From NCBI GenBank assembly GCA_012735435.1, contig JAAYHH010000038.1, positions 1-39,643 of the forward strand: a DNA stretch of 39,643 nucleotides, read 5' to 3'. Under the pieces are notes generated by a model. It saw only the letters and a program-made list of their open reading frames with translations, was not told the origin of the DNA and searched no databases. This document shows, one piece after another, positions 8,681 through 19,166 of this stretch. The stretch is from Bacillota bacterium. GTDB taxonomy: Bacteria; Bacillota; Limnochordia; DTU087. The translations under genes and the position numbers were made by a program. The number at the start of each line of letters is the position of its first letter. Position 1 is the first letter of the stretch.

Positions 8681-9348
8681 TTTCTCCTCGGTACCACCGT
8701 TACCCGGTGGGGCGGAATATCTATAGCGGTTTCCACCGCCCGGCTGATGAGCAGCCTGATGCCGGGATTCTTAGCCCCATCGGCTACCACTAACACGCCG
8801 GCCACGGCAGGCCGATGCTCAGCCAGAACTATGGGTGAATCTCCATTTTTTTGCCCTTCCCTCAGGATCACCACCTTTTCATTCCACCGGTGGGAGACAA
8901 CCCGGCGCTTGCCTCCCTGGGTATCTGTCTCCTCTGTCACCGTCTGATCTCCATTTACATCCTGGGCAAGCTCCAGGCGGCTGCTGGTACTGAAAGTCAC
9001 CATCACTTCAACACTGCCGACGCCGTCGATTTTGGACAGAATGGCTGCTAGTTTCCGCTCAATTTCTTCTTCATAGTTGGAGCTGGAGGCAAGTCTGCCC
9101 CCTAAGGCTGGTTCAGCCTCCCCGTTGGCATTATCGGTGCTGCTCCACTGCGATGTCACAGGGGAGGCACTTTTTGGGCTGGTTACCTGGAGCATCAGAG
9201 CTGCAGCCAAAATCAAGATTAAAAGGTAGCCGGTGAGCCGGCGCTGTCGATCGGTGAGGGGAATCCCGCTCCTTTCCGGCTTTCTTTCGGGCCACCACTT
9301 GTCCCACAAATCCCGCAGCTGCACAAGCATCTCTCCCTTATCCTGCAA
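8677..9348 (-). CDS. spoIIIAG: Stage III sporulation protein AG
   Basis: YEEEIERKLAAILSKIDGVGSVEVMVTF; VVADGAKNPGIRLLISRAVETAIDIPPHRVTVVPRRK; 4-nt overlap with spoIIIAH. Confidence 0.92.
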   Translation of the reverse strand: MQDKGEMLVQLRDLWDKWWPERKPERSGIPLTDRQRRLTGYLLILILAAALMLQVTSPKSASPVTSQWSSTDNANGEAEPALGGRLASSSNYEEEIERKLAAILSKIDGVGSVEVMVTFSTSSRLELAQDVNGDQTVTEETDTQGGKRRVVSHRWNEKVVILREGQKNGDSPIVLAEHRPAVAGVLVVADGAKNPGIRLLISRAVETAIDIPPHRVTVVPRRK

Positions 9349-9970
9349 TACTAACGAGAACCGCCTCCGGCTCTACACCGTAAAAATCAGCTACCAAGCT
9401 CTGCACCCTTGAAGTCAAGGAGTCCTGGGGGAAGCTGGCGACCTCATCCTGCCGGAGAGGTTCTCCCATGATCAAAACAGGCGCCACCGGCTCAATCAGC
9501 CGGGTACTTGACCCGTTGTCTCCGGAAGCTGCTTCTTCAGCCAAGTACAAGTGGACAACCACTCGCTGAAGGCCACCTTCTGCACCCATCTGGGCAGCTA
9601 CCTGGGCATCCCTTACCCCCGGAAACAGCCTGAGTAGTGAGCTTAGCTGCTTGTTAGTTTGATTTACCATCTGTTCTCGCATAATGCCGCTCCCCTTCTC
9701 TACTAAGCGTTCTGCCTGCTTCTGCAGCTGATCTACTTCTAGCATTCCACTTTGTCCGGCTCTCAAAGCATCACGGAATTTCACACCAAGGGCAGTGGAA
9801 CCGGTGCTGATCAAGATACCGGAACCGATCAAAGGCTGGAGCATAAGGGCGATCAAGAGTAGACCAATTACCAGCCGAACAAACTTCCTAATCCCTGCAT
9901 CGGGCACAAGCATGAGAAATAGGCCGCTGATCATGAGAAAGCCGATAAGTTCCTTGATCCACTGGAGCAC
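9338..9970 (-). CDS. spoIIIAF: Stage III sporulation protein AF
   Basis: IKELIGFLMISGLFLMLVPDAGIRKFVRLVIGLLLIALMLQPL; cluster position. Confidence 0.9.
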   Translation of the reverse strand: MLQWIKELIGFLMISGLFLMLVPDAGIRKFVRLVIGLLLIALMLQPLIGSGILISTGSTALGVKFRDALRAGQSGMLEVDQLQKQAERLVEKGSGIMREQMVNQTNKQLSSLLRLFPGVRDAQVAAQMGAEGGLQRVVVHLYLAEEAASGDNGSSTRLIEPVAPVLIMGEPLRQDEVASFPQDSLTSRVQSLVADFYGVEPEAVLVSIAG

Positions 9971-9980
9971 TGCAGCTCAC

Positions 9981-11147
9981 CTACCGAAGAACCGCTGTCA
10001 AGTTGCCCATTCCCACCATCAAAGTAATAGTCAAGAAGAATATCAAGGCAGTTGTCAGCACTGCCACAAAGACAACAGTTAGTATATTACCGCAGCTGGC
10101 CATGGCAGATACCAAGCGAGAATCACTGATGGGCTCGATCACGGCAGTGACGATGCGGTAAATGAACACTAGGGCAAGGATCTTGACTAAAGGAAAGGCC
10201 GCAATGAGCAAAATACCGCACAAACCCAAAACGCCAAGGCCGTTCTTAATTAAGAGAGACCCTCCCACAGCAACGTCCAAGGCCTGGGAAAAGGTATTGC
10301 CGAGAATCGGCATGATTTTGCCGCCCAGATACTTAGCGGCCCGGATGGTTACACCGTCTGCCACCGGTGCCAGCATCCCTCTGGCGGTAACCACCGCCGC
10401 AAAGGCGACAAAGGCTGTTCCTAGCAGCAGGCCAGCGACCCGCTCTGCTAGACCGGCCAGCCGCTTCACAGGAAACTCGTGGAATAGGTTGCCGGCAATC
10501 CCCAGGACAACAGCCACCCGCAGCAGGGGGAAAATCACCTGCTGTATCAACATGCCCATCAAACCCACCGAGACAACTAGAATTGGGTGCATCAGGGCTG
10601 CTGAGGTTACGCCTCCCACCGCTGCTAGCGTAGTGGAAAGCAGGGGAAGCAAAGCGTACATCAGCGACATCATGGCATCAATGGCTCCCACCCCCGCAGC
10701 CGCCGCAACTTGAAAGCTGCTAAGGCTAAGGTGGAGCAAAATCAAGAGGCAGCAGGCCACAGAGATATCGATACTGTCAGAGCTGAGAAAGGAGACTTGT
10801 AAATTCTGCAGCAGTGCCCCGATCACAGCCAAGACCAAGAGTCCGGTCAACAGGCGATAATTAGCTACCACTTCTCGAAATAGATAATGGAACAGATCTT
10901 GTACCAGCTTGCCCCATTCTATTCCCCCTCCGCTGAAAATGATTTCCTTAAGGTCCAAGGATGGGAGCTGAGCTTGGAGACCTGCATCGATTGAAGCCAA
11001 GGTCCGTTCAATTTCCCCGGTATCCAGCTCACCCAGCTGGGCCTCCACCACCTTCTCCAGGGGAGAATTGAGACTTGAGGCCCCGGCGGGACCGGTGCTT
11101 GAAATAATAAGAACCAAGAGTAAAACGGCGGCAGTTGTTTTCTGCAC
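9981..11147 (-). CDS. spoIIIAE: Stage III sporulation protein AE
   Basis: Multi-TM protein with cleavable N-terminus; EVVANYRLLTGLLVLAVIGALLQNLQ; cluster position. Confidence 0.92.
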   Translation of the reverse strand: MQKTTAAVLLLVLIISSTGPAGASSLNSPLEKVVEAQLGELDTGEIERTLASIDAGLQAQLPSLDLKEIIFSGGGIEWGKLVQDLFHYLFREVVANYRLLTGLLVLAVIGALLQNLQVSFLSSDSIDISVACCLLILLHLSLSSFQVAAAAGVGAIDAMMSLMYALLPLLSTTLAAVGGVTSAALMHPILVVSVGLMGMLIQQVIFPLLRVAVVLGIAGNLFHEFPVKRLAGLAERVAGLLLGTAFVAFAAVVTARGMLAPVADGVTIRAAKYLGGKIMPILGNTFSQALDVAVGGSLLIKNGLGVLGLCGILLIAAFPLVKILALVFIYRIVTAVIEPISDSRLVSAMASCGNILTVVFVAVLTTALIFFLTITLMVGMGNLTAVLR

Positions 11148-11159
11148 CCAGCTCCCCTC

Positions 11160-11549
11160 CTAAGGCAAGAGATTCACCAGTGTCTCCACCACGCCCACAA
11201 CAATTGGCAGAGCGATAATCATCATCACCAGCTTGCCGGCAAATTCCACCACCATAGCCAAACTCTCCTCACCGGCATCTTTGCAGATTTGGGAGCCGAA
11301 GGCAGTGATGTAGGCGGCAGCCAATGTCCGGAGCAAGACATCAAAATATCCCCCCGACACCCCTGCTCCCTGGCCCAGCTGGTAGAATATAGCAATCATG
11401 TCCCTAATGGGGCTAAGCACCCGCAGCAGGATAATCACCGTAAACAAGACGGCCAAAACCGCGGCATATTCCGGATAGCTAGAGCGGAGATTAACCTGGA
11501 GGAAAGATAGAATCAGAGCAGCCATCACCACCGGCACGATTTCAGACAC
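11160..11549 (-). CDS. spoIIIAD: Stage III sporulation protein AD
   Basis: LAAAYITAFGSQICKDAGEESLAMVVEFAGKLVMMIIALPIV. Confidence 0.92.
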   Translation of the reverse strand: MSEIVPVVMAALILSFLQVNLRSSYPEYAAVLAVLFTVIILLRVLSPIRDMIAIFYQLGQGAGVSGGYFDVLLRTLAAAYITAFGSQICKDAGEESLAMVVEFAGKLVMMIIALPIVVGVVETLVNLLP

Positions 11550-11562
11550 AGTGCTCCCTCCG

Positions 11563-11781
11563 TTAGTACCAGCGAAATACGCTTTCTACCTGTTCAAACA
11601 GCTGCGCAATCAACTGGATAAGCCAAAGAAGAACGATGATTACGCCGGCGAGGCTCAACATATGGGCCTGTTCCTTCCGGTCTGCCTGCTGCAGGAATAT
11701 GTTGAGGATGGCAATCAGGATGCCGACACCGGCTATGCGGTAGATCAAGCTTAAGTCCACTGCCCCTTTCCCCTCCCACAA
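11563..11781 (-). CDS. spoIIIAC: Stage III sporulation protein AC
   Basis: LSLIYRIAGVGILIAILNIFLQQADRKEQAHMLSLAGVIIVLLWLIQLI; start may be internal. Confidence 0.9.
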   Translation of the reverse strand: MWEGKGAVDLSLIYRIAGVGILIAILNIFLQQADRKEQAHMLSLAGVIIVLLWLIQLIAQLFEQVESVFRWY

Positions 11782-11839
11782 GTTCAGTCAGTTTGTCCAT
11801 AAGCTGCGTCTCGGCACGGCAAACCTTGCTGCCTGCCGG

Positions 11840-12370
11840 TCAAGCTATAATAAGCACCAAGGCCCCTCCTGCTGCCCAGCCCAGCACGCTGTAAAGGCGA
11901 ACCAGCTGTTCCTCGGCCTTTTGGGCCTCTGCTTCCTGTTGGCCCAAGGCCTTCCGGGCAAGGCGCAGGTGCCGGGATTGGTCCTCCCGGTGGGAAATCC
12001 CCAGATTATCCCCAAGATCCAGCAAGATCTGCTCATCATCCCAGGTTAAGACTAGGTAGTCCCTGGACTTGGCAACGGCCTCTCTCCATGCCTCTTGAAT
12101 GGATAGATCTCCATGGAGAAGCAGCTTTGCAGCATCTTCAAACAAACGATTTACCGGCGGTGCTGTCAGGCGGGCAAGCTCCTTGAGCGCCTCCGGCAAG
12201 AAGGTCATACTGCAGCTGATCTCGGTCTCCAGCCGACTTAAGGCAGCCTGGAGACTACGGAGCTGACGGGGTCTTTCCCTGATGGACCCGCTGAGAATCC
12301 AGCCGGCAGCGCCGCTGGCACAGATGATAACCAGACAGAGGCTCAACCGAAGGAAAAACAAGCCGGTCAC
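11840..12370 (-). CDS. spoIIIAB: Stage III sporulation protein AB
   Basis: ERPRQLRSLQAALSRLETEISCSMTFLPEALKELA; cluster position. Confidence 0.9.
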   Translation of the reverse strand: MTGLFFLRLSLCLVIICASGAAGWILSGSIRERPRQLRSLQAALSRLETEISCSMTFLPEALKELARLTAPPVNRLFEDAAKLLLHGDLSIQEAWREAVAKSRDYLVLTWDDEQILLDLGDNLGISHREDQSRHLRLARKALGQQEAEAQKAEEQLVRLYSVLGWAAGGALVLIIA

Positions 12371-12423
12371 CCCATCTTCTAGTGAATTCTATTGGGATAG
12401 GTTTCCATTTATGCCAGGTTCCG

Positions 12424-13368
12424 CTAAAGCACCTGCACCTTCTCCACGGTACCGGGTCCCCTGCGGCGGCTGAGGATCACCAGTCTCCGGAAAATCCGAT
12501 TTTCCGCCAAAAGCCTGCCCCCGGGCCGCTTCTGTACTGCCTCCCAGGAATCCCCGTGGATGCTGGCTAAGACAGCAATGCCCGCGGCCGCTGCCTCAAC
12601 CACCGCCGAGGCATCCTCCACTGTCCCCAGTTCATCGGTCACCAACACATCTGGGGCTAGGGCCCTGATGGCAACGGCAATTCCCTCTACTTTGGGGTAA
12701 CCGTCCAGTACATCGGTGCAGGGACCGCAGTCGGTCTGGGGCTCACCCTGCCAGACTGCCCCAATCTCACTTCGCTCATCGACAACGGCCACAGTATGGC
12801 GGGGCCAGCTCCCGGGTTTTCCCCAGGAAAGCTGCCGGGCAATATCCCGGATCAAGGTGGTCTTGCCGCAGCCAGGGGGCGAAATCACCAGGGTGGACTG
12901 AAACCTGCCTTCGCCATCCACAAGGGAAGGAAGAATCGGGGCTGCCGCTTCCGGCACTTCCCGGGCCAGCCTGATGTTCAGCTGCCCCAGATCCCGGACA
13001 GCCTGGAGGCGGCCTTGTTCCACGTAGCCGCTGCCGACTACCCCCACCCGGTGACCCCCGGGCAGAGTCAAGAAACCTTGTACCAGCTTATCCTCCACCA
13101 TGTAGACAGAAGAACGGGTCATGAGCTGTAAAGTGAGGCGGCAGTCTTGTCCGCTCACCCGGTAACCCTTTAGCGGATCCAGTTCAGGCTTTCCAGCTCG
13201 GGATACAAACACCACACCGGAGTTTGTCACCAAGGCCAAAGGACGTCCTTGGCGAATCCGAATTTCCAGGGTCTCTTCCTTGAGGCTTTCCGGCACCTTC
13301 CCCAAGATGTCCCGGAGCGAGCTGGCTGTGTACTTCAGCACCTCGTGGAAACCCAGTTTCTCCCTCAA
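12424..13368 (-). CDS. spoIIIAA: Stage III sporulation protein AA (ATPase)
   Basis: ISPPGCGKTTLIRDIARQLS Walker A; VAVVDERSEIGAVWQGEPQ; VLVTDELGTVEDASAV. TTG start. Confidence 0.95.
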   Translation of the reverse strand: MREKLGFHEVLKYTASSLRDILGKVPESLKEETLEIRIRQGRPLALVTNSGVVFVSRAGKPELDPLKGYRVSGQDCRLTLQLMTRSSVYMVEDKLVQGFLTLPGGHRVGVVGSGYVEQGRLQAVRDLGQLNIRLAREVPEAAAPILPSLVDGEGRFQSTLVISPPGCGKTTLIRDIARQLSWGKPGSWPRHTVAVVDERSEIGAVWQGEPQTDCGPCTDVLDGYPKVEGIAVAIRALAPDVLVTDELGTVEDASAVVEAAAAGIAVLASIHGDSWEAVQKRPGGRLLAENRIFRRLVILSRRRGPGTVEKVQVL

Positions 13369-13380
13369 TGCAACTCCCCC

Positions 13381-13408
13381 TTGTCCATGTATATGGCTCC
13401 ATGGACAA
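13381..13408 (-). repeat. Perfect 9-bp inverted repeat (TTGTCCATG-10 nt-CATGGACAA) next to the spoIIIAA SD
   Basis: ttgtccatg(13381-13389) tatatggctc catggacaa(13400-13408); 12 nt from the spoIIIAA start. Confidence 0.8.
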
Positions 13409-13424
13409 AAGTAGAAGATGGAAA

Positions 13425-13467
13425 TAAAAAAAGACTGTTTCCTGACCCAAAGGCCGAAAACAGTCTT
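13425..13467 (-). terminator. Intrinsic terminator of the efp/CD1247-type operon
   Basis: Minus strand AAGACTGTTT-(17 nt)-AAACAGTCTT followed by TTTTT: perfect 10-bp stem plus U-run. Confidence 0.92.
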
Positions 13468-13493
13468 ATGAATATGCCTATTTGCTTAGCTAC

Positions 13494-13928
13494 TCACTCT
13501 TCATCCTCATCGTCTTCATCTTCGTAGTCCAAGAAGTCATCAAAGTCCTGGAAATTTTCTCCCTGATGGACCACACCGCCGCATTCCGGGCAGGTAACCT
13601 GTACATCGTCATCATAGAGGAAGCCTTCCTCAAAGGTCACCGGCTCCCCGCATTCGGGACAATCTACTTCCACCCAATCGTCCTGCTCAGCGTCGCCGTA
13701 GACCTCATCCTCTAGGTCCATCAAGTCGCTGTCAATGGCTTCTACATACTCGGTCAGCTCATCCTGGTTGGCGCTCAAGGCATTAATAGCCACAGCCACA
13801 TCATCGAGGATCTCCAAGACATTCTCCCAAAGGACCCGGTCACCCCGGTCTTTGCCGTACAGATTTCCCCCCTCCAGCAATCCCCGCAGATACGCAATCT
13901 TTTCCTTTGCAGTCTTCACCAGCAGCAC
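13494..13928 (-). CDS. CD1247 N-terminal-domain-like protein with zinc ribbon and acidic tail
   Basis: KIAYLRGLLEGGNL...LEILDDVAVAINALSANQDELTEYVEAIDSDLMDLEDEVYGD; CPECGEPVTF and CPECGG; DYEDEDDEDEE C-terminus. Confidence 0.8.
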   Translation of the reverse strand: MLLVKTAKEKIAYLRGLLEGGNLYGKDRGDRVLWENVLEILDDVAVAINALSANQDELTEYVEAIDSDLMDLEDEVYGDAEQDDWVEVDCPECGEPVTFEEGFLYDDDVQVTCPECGGVVHQGENFQDFDDFLDYEDEDDEDEE

Positions 13929-13997
13929 TCCCTTTGGTTAAGATTCCGGTGCGGGCAAGACACCTCACCACCGATTGCCAGCCAGTATAGTCTACCA

Positions 13998-14555
13998 CTA
14001 AGCCCGGGACAAGTATTCGCCGGTGCGGGTATCGATCTTGAGCACATCTCCTTCTTCGATGAAGAGCGGTACTTGGACAACCAAACCAGTTTCCAAGGTG
14101 GCTGGCTTAGTGCCGCCGGTAGCTGTATCTCCCTTGAACCCAGGCTCAGTATGGGTTACTACCAATTCCACAGCTGTAGGAAGGTCGATGCCGATGGCTT
14201 CTCCTTCATAGAACTGAATGCCGATGATCATGTTTTCCTTTAGGTACTGAACCGCGTCTTCCAACGCGCTGACGGGCAGACTGATCTGTTCATAGGTCTC
14301 GGTGTCCATGAAATGGTACTCATCACCGGAGTTATAAAGATACTGCATCTCCTTTGTCTCAATCCGGGCCCGGGCCACCCTTTCTCCAGCCCGGAAAGTC
14401 CGTTCTGCCACGGCTCCGGTTCGGATATTCTTAAGCTTTGTCCTGACAAAAGCTGCTCCCTTGCCTGGTTTTACGTGAAGAAATTCAACTACACTCCAAA
14501 TTTCCCCATCTATCTCCAAAGTTAATCCTGTCCTAAGGTCATTTACCGAAATCAT
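13998..14555 (-). CDS. efp: Elongation factor P
   Basis: [54 protein letters not shown]-type domain. Confidence 0.97.
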   Translation of the reverse strand: MISVNDLRTGLTLEIDGEIWSVVEFLHVKPGKGAAFVRTKLKNIRTGAVAERTFRAGERVARARIETKEMQYLYNSGDEYHFMDTETYEQISLPVSALEDAVQYLKENMIIGIQFYEGEAIGIDLPTAVELVVTHTEPGFKGDTATGGTKPATLETGLVVQVPLFIEEGDVLKIDTRTGEYLSRA

Positions 14556-14597
14556 TGCGCTCCTCCTTCTTGCACAAACAAATACTTCCAGTTGGGT

Positions 14598-15668
14598 TTA
14601 CTCGCCGCCAAGCTCCAGCAGTTCCTTGGTGCTCTTGGTAAGAATGCGGCAGCCGGTTTCTGTCACCACCACCAAGTCTTCGATCCTCACGCCGCCAAAA
14701 CCAGGAATATAGATTCCTGGCTCCACTGTAACCACCATTCCCGGCTGCAGAACAGTTTCTGCCTTTGGAGCCAGACGGGGATCCTCGTGGATGGCAAGTC
14801 CCACACTGTGTCCAAGTCCGTGACCAAAGTGATCGCCGTAACCGGCATCGGCAATCAGTCCCCGGGCAACTGCATCGATCTCCTTGCCGGTCCTGCCGGC
14901 CTTTACGGCAGCAACTGCCGCCTGCTGCGCATCCAGTACAATATTATACAAAGTGCGGCTCCGCTGACAAGCTTTCCCGATCACAACTGTACGGGTCATA
15001 TCGCTGCAGTACCCGTTTACCCGGGCACCGAAATCCATTACTACTAAGTCTCCCTCCTGCAGGGGGCGGTCGCTGGGAACAGCGTGGGGCAGTGCTCCAT
15101 TGGGACCGCTGGCCAAAATCACATTAAAGGCAAGGCCTTCGGCGCCTTTTTTCCGCATGAGGAACTCAAGCTCAAGAGCCAGCTCCTTTTCCGTGGCTCC
15201 CGGCCGCATCCGGGGCAGAAGTTCCGCCCAAGCCTCATCTGCAATTGCAGCAGCTTTTTCTATACAGGCGATCTCCTCATCGGACTTCACCATCCTGAGC
15301 TCTTCCACCAGTCCCGCGGCAGGCACCCACTCAATTTCCTTCAGCTTTTCCTTCCACTTGGTATATTGATCATATGTAACAATATCGCTTTCAAACCCGA
15401 CCCTACGGCAGCCGTGTTCCTCCAATACTTCCTTAACCGTTGAAAGATAATCTTCATAGCGGCGCACCTCGAATTCCGGTGCCTGGGCCGTTGCCTGCTC
15501 TATATAACGAAAGTCTGTAATTAAAACTGCTGCATCCTGGGAAATCACCAAAGTTCCTGCTGAACCGGTGAAACCGCTTAAATACCGGCGATTGTCTGCC
15601 CCCAAGACCAGCATTGCATCAAGCTCTTTTTCCTGCAGCTTCTTCCGCAAATTAGTCAGTCTCTGCAT
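14598..15668 (-). CDS. Xaa-Pro aminopeptidase-like M24 peptidase
   Basis: VVMDFGARVNGYCSDMTRTVVIG; GDHFGHGLGHSVGLAIHEDPRL; VVTVEPGIYIPGFGGVRIED. Likely start MQRLTNLRKKLQEK at 15668. Confidence 0.93.
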   Translation of the reverse strand: MQRLTNLRKKLQEKELDAMLVLGADNRRYLSGFTGSAGTLVISQDAAVLITDFRYIEQATAQAPEFEVRRYEDYLSTVKEVLEEHGCRRVGFESDIVTYDQYTKWKEKLKEIEWVPAAGLVEELRMVKSDEEIACIEKAAAIADEAWAELLPRMRPGATEKELALELEFLMRKKGAEGLAFNVILASGPNGALPHAVPSDRPLQEGDLVVMDFGARVNGYCSDMTRTVVIGKACQRSRTLYNIVLDAQQAAVAAVKAGRTGKEIDAVARGLIADAGYGDHFGHGLGHSVGLAIHEDPRLAPKAETVLQPGMVVTVEPGIYIPGFGGVRIEDLVVVTETGCRILTKSTKELLELGGE

Positions 15669-15737
15669 TTTCCTGCCTACCCGGTGCGGATAGGCTCTCA
15701 CTCCCTTCCCTCATCCAGCTTTCTAGTTTACCTTTGT

Positions 15738-16187
15738 CTAAGCTTCTTTCCTTCTCCTGCGGATAATGCCAACCAGCCCCCGAAGCCCCAAGAGGTAACT
15801 ATCGGCTCCGAAGCCGACCACCTGACCGCAGCAGACAGGAGCTGTTACCGACCGCTGGCGGAAAGATTCCCGCTGATGGATGTTGGATATGTGTACCTCC
15901 ACCACCGGCAGGTCAACGGCGGCAATGGCATCTCTAATGGCATAACTGTAGTGGGTGTAAGCTGCCGGATTGATGAGGATACCGTCAACGCCGTCCCGGC
16001 AGGCCTGGATACAGTCTACCAGTTCCCCTTCGTGGTTGCTTTGGAAAAATTCCAGCTGGCAGCCCAGTTCCTCGCCCAAGGCCTTTATAGCAGCTTCAAT
16101 ATCAGCCAGTGTAAAGCTTCCGTAGACACCTGGTTCCCGCATCCCCAAGAGATTCAAATTGGGGCCGTTGATCACCTTGATTATCAC
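15738..16187 (-). CDS. aroQ: Type II 3-dehydroquinate dehydratase
   Basis: [59 protein letters not shown] start overlaps the aroKB stop (TAGTG). Confidence 0.95.
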   Translation of the reverse strand: MIIKVINGPNLNLLGMREPGVYGSFTLADIEAAIKALGEELGCQLEFFQSNHEGELVDCIQACRDGVDGILINPAAYTHYSYAIRDAIAAVDLPVVEVHISNIHQRESFRQRSVTAPVCCGQVVGFGADSYLLGLRGLVGIIRRRRKEA

Positions 16188-17878
16188 TAGAGACCACCCC
16201 CCGCTTGGATCTCTAAGGCAGAGGCCAGCTCATCTTCCCCAACGATCTCCCCCAGTTTGGCCTTGCCCAAGTTTTCCAAGAGAACAAAACGGAGCTTTCC
16301 AGACCGGATCTTCTTATCAAATCTGCAGGCTTCCACCACCGCAGGAATGGAAAGACCCTCCATCCTTGTGGGCAGTCCCCACTTCTCGATTAGACTGATT
16401 ATCCTTTCAGCTGCGGCCCGGGACAGATACCCCCTCCTATGGGAGAGAATGGCCGCTGTAACCATGCCGATGGCCACTGCTTCACCATGGGTATACTGCC
16501 CATATCCGGCTGCCTTCTCCACAGCATGTCCCACTGTATGGCCGAAATTCAGGATCTCCCTGTACCCGGTCTCCTTGGTATCCGCCGCCACAACCTGGGC
16601 CTTCAGCTCACAGGCAGCTTTCACCCAGTGGATAAGCATATCTGAAGATACCGCCGAAGCTGTGTCTTTAAAGATACTGGCTTCCAGTTCAGAGACCAGC
16701 TTTTCATCGGCTATGAGCCCGCACTTAATAATCTCCGCCATACCTGTCAAGATTTCTCGGTAAGGAAGAGTTCCCAGTGTATCTAGGTCTGCCGCCACCA
16801 AGACAGGCTGGTAAAATGCACCAATCAGGTTCTTTCCTCTAGGGTGGTTTACGCCAACCTTGCCGCCGACAGAACTATCCACCTGGGCCAAGAGAGTAGT
16901 GGGTACCTGCACCAGCTTCACACCCCGCATGTATGTAGCCGCGGCGAAACCAGCGATATCCCCTACAACCCCGCCCCCTAGTGCAACGATGCCGGAACGG
17001 CGGTCAAGCCCGGCTTGGAAAGCTGCTTCGTAGATAGACTCAACAGTCTTTAGGGTCTTGTACTCCTCACCGTCGGGAATCACTGCCAAATCCCACTTCA
17101 GGCCGGCAGAACCAAGTGCTGCAGCCACCTCATCTTGGTAAAGGGCCAGCACCGTCGGATTGGAAACCACCAGAACCTGCTCCAAGCCGGCTTCGCTCCG
17201 GAGGCGCTCTCCCAGATTTCCCAGAAGCCCTCTCCCAAAATGGATTAGATAAGGACCTTCGGCAACATCCACCGACAGATGCTCAAGCCTCCAAGCTCCC
17301 TGGTCACCGGCACCCTCCCGGGAAAAGCTCCTCTCCCACCAGCCGGCAATGATCTCAACAACTGCCTCCGGGGGCCTAGAGCCATTGACCACCAAATCGC
17401 ACATGCTGTAGGCTGGACGCCGTTCACCGGCCAGCCGGATCCACTTGGCCATGCCCTCTTCTGCCACAGCCTCCGGATCATCAGCCGCTGCGTCTGATGC
17501 TTTGATCAAGGGCCTGCTCCCGTCAAAGGTAAGCCGCCGGGCGGCGGTGCCGGGATCCACTGCCAGCCACACCACGGGGTGGTCCTTCAGCAGGCTGAGG
17601 TTTTCCTCCCTGGTCACCACCCCTCCGCCGGTGGCGATCACCTGGTTTTTCCGGTGAAGAACCTTCTGGAGGATGGCTGTCTCTAGATTTCGGAAGCGGG
17701 CTTCTCCACATTCGTCAAAGAGCTGCCTAATTGTAATCCCGGCTTCCCTTTCAATCTCTTGATCCAGATCGACAAACTCCATACCCAGCCTTCCTGCTAA
17801 GGCTTGTCCCACCGTGGTTTTCCCTGCACCCATCATTCCCGTCAATACTAGATTTGCATTTCCCATTGCTTCCTCCAA
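16187..17878 (-). CDS. aroKB: Bifunctional shikimate kinase / 3-dehydroquinate synthase fusion
   Basis: N-terminal [21 protein letters not shown] and [10 protein letters not shown] (AroK); C-terminal [45 protein letters not shown] (AroB); a single 563-aa ORF. Confidence 0.95.
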   Translation of the reverse strand: MEEAMGNANLVLTGMMGAGKTTVGQALAGRLGMEFVDLDQEIEREAGITIRQLFDECGEARFRNLETAILQKVLHRKNQVIATGGGVVTREENLSLLKDHPVVWLAVDPGTAARRLTFDGSRPLIKASDAAADDPEAVAEEGMAKWIRLAGERRPAYSMCDLVVNGSRPPEAVVEIIAGWWERSFSREGAGDQGAWRLEHLSVDVAEGPYLIHFGRGLLGNLGERLRSEAGLEQVLVVSNPTVLALYQDEVAAALGSAGLKWDLAVIPDGEEYKTLKTVESIYEAAFQAGLDRRSGIVALGGGVVGDIAGFAAATYMRGVKLVQVPTTLLAQVDSSVGGKVGVNHPRGKNLIGAFYQPVLVAADLDTLGTLPYREILTGMAEIIKCGLIADEKLVSELEASIFKDTASAVSSDMLIHWVKAACELKAQVVAADTKETGYREILNFGHTVGHAVEKAAGYGQYTHGEAVAIGMVTAAILSHRRGYLSRAAAERIISLIEKWGLPTRMEGLSIPAVVEACRFDKKIRSGKLRFVLLENLGKAKLGEIVGEDELASALEIQAGGGL

Positions 17879-17893
17879 TTCTCCTTCAGCCCC

Positions 17894-19159
17894 TCAAGGA
17901 TGGGGGAGAGATCCTGGGTAGAGTGAGACAAGGTGGGAACGGTACCTCTCCTCAATCTCTTCCAGACTGTCTCCACCAAATTTCTCCAAGAAGGCCGAAG
18001 CCAAAACCCACGCCACCATGGCTTCACCCACCACGGCAGTAGCAGGCACCGCACAGACATCGGATCGCTCGACCCCAGCAGCCACCGGTTCCAGGGTTCT
18101 TAAATCTACCGAATACAGCGGCTCATACAGCGTTGGTATTGGCTTCATAGCCGCCTGAACCACAATTGGGGAACCGTTGCTGATGCCTCCTTCGATCCCG
18201 CCTGACCGGTTAGTCCTCCGATAAAAACCTCCGGCAGTAAGCCAAAATCTATCCTGCCAGTAGAAAGCATCGCTCCTTTTGGCTCCCTGACTTTCTTCAT
18301 TACCTTCTTCACTGCCGGGGTCGTAGAAAATCTCATCATGGACTTGAGACCCCGGAAGTGAAGCTGCCTCCACACCTATACCCACTTCGACTGCCTTGAT
18401 GGCGGGGATAGACATCAAAGCCTGGGCCAGCTGTCCATCTAGACGGCGGTCCCAGTGGACGTGGCTGCCGAGGCCTGCCGGCACCGGCCAAGCTACGACT
18501 TGAAAAACACCGCCTAAAGAATCCCCAGCCGTTTTGGCCGCCTCAATCTCCTCTATCATGGCTTGAGCTGCCTTGGGGTCAGCACAGCGAACTGGAGAGC
18601 CCTCGGTTACCTCCTTCAGCCGACGCCAATTATCAGGGAGCTCCTTGGCTTTAACTAAGCCAATCTGAGTCACATGCGACAAAACTTCAATGGCAAAGTG
18701 CTCAAGGAGCCTCCGGGCCACCGCTCCCACCGCAACCCGCATGGCCGTCTCCCGGGCACTTGCCCGCTCCAAGATATTCCTGGCATCCCCGGTTCTGTAT
18801 TTCAGCATACCGGCAAGATCGGCATGCCCCGGCCGGGGCCGGGTAACTTCACCAGACTTGGGCGGGGAGGCAGGGTTAGATACGGACATAACCTCCTGCC
18901 AGTTATGCCAGTCCCGGTTAGCCACTTCCAGACCGATGGGACTGCCCAGGGTCTTGCCCCAGCGGACTCCCGATACGATCCGGACAGTATCTTTCTCTAT
19001 CCGCATTCTGCCGCCCCGGCCGTACCCTTGCTGCCTACGGGCAAGGTCCCGGTTGATGTCTTCTTCAGACAAGGATAAGCCGGCCGGTATCCCTTCGATG
19101 ATCCCGATTAGGCCCTGGCCATGGGACTCCCCGGCAGTCAAAAACCGCAGCACCATCAC
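17894..19159 (-). CDS. aroC: Chorismate synthase
   Basis: [73 protein letters not shown]. Confidence 0.97.
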   Translation of the reverse strand: MMVLRFLTAGESHGQGLIGIIEGIPAGLSLSEEDINRDLARRQQGYGRGGRMRIEKDTVRIVSGVRWGKTLGSPIGLEVANRDWHNWQEVMSVSNPASPPKSGEVTRPRPGHADLAGMLKYRTGDARNILERASARETAMRVAVGAVARRLLEHFAIEVLSHVTQIGLVKAKELPDNWRRLKEVTEGSPVRCADPKAAQAMIEEIEAAKTAGDSLGGVFQVVAWPVPAGLGSHVHWDRRLDGQLAQALMSIPAIKAVEVGIGVEAASLPGSQVHDEIFYDPGSEEGNEESQGAKRSDAFYWQDRFWLTAGGFYRRTNRSGGIEGGISNGSPIVVQAAMKPIPTLYEPLYSVDLRTLEPVAAGVERSDVCAVPATAVVGEAMVAWVLASAFLEKFGGDSLEEIEERYRSHLVSLYPGSLPHP

Positions 19160-19166
19160 CTTCTAC

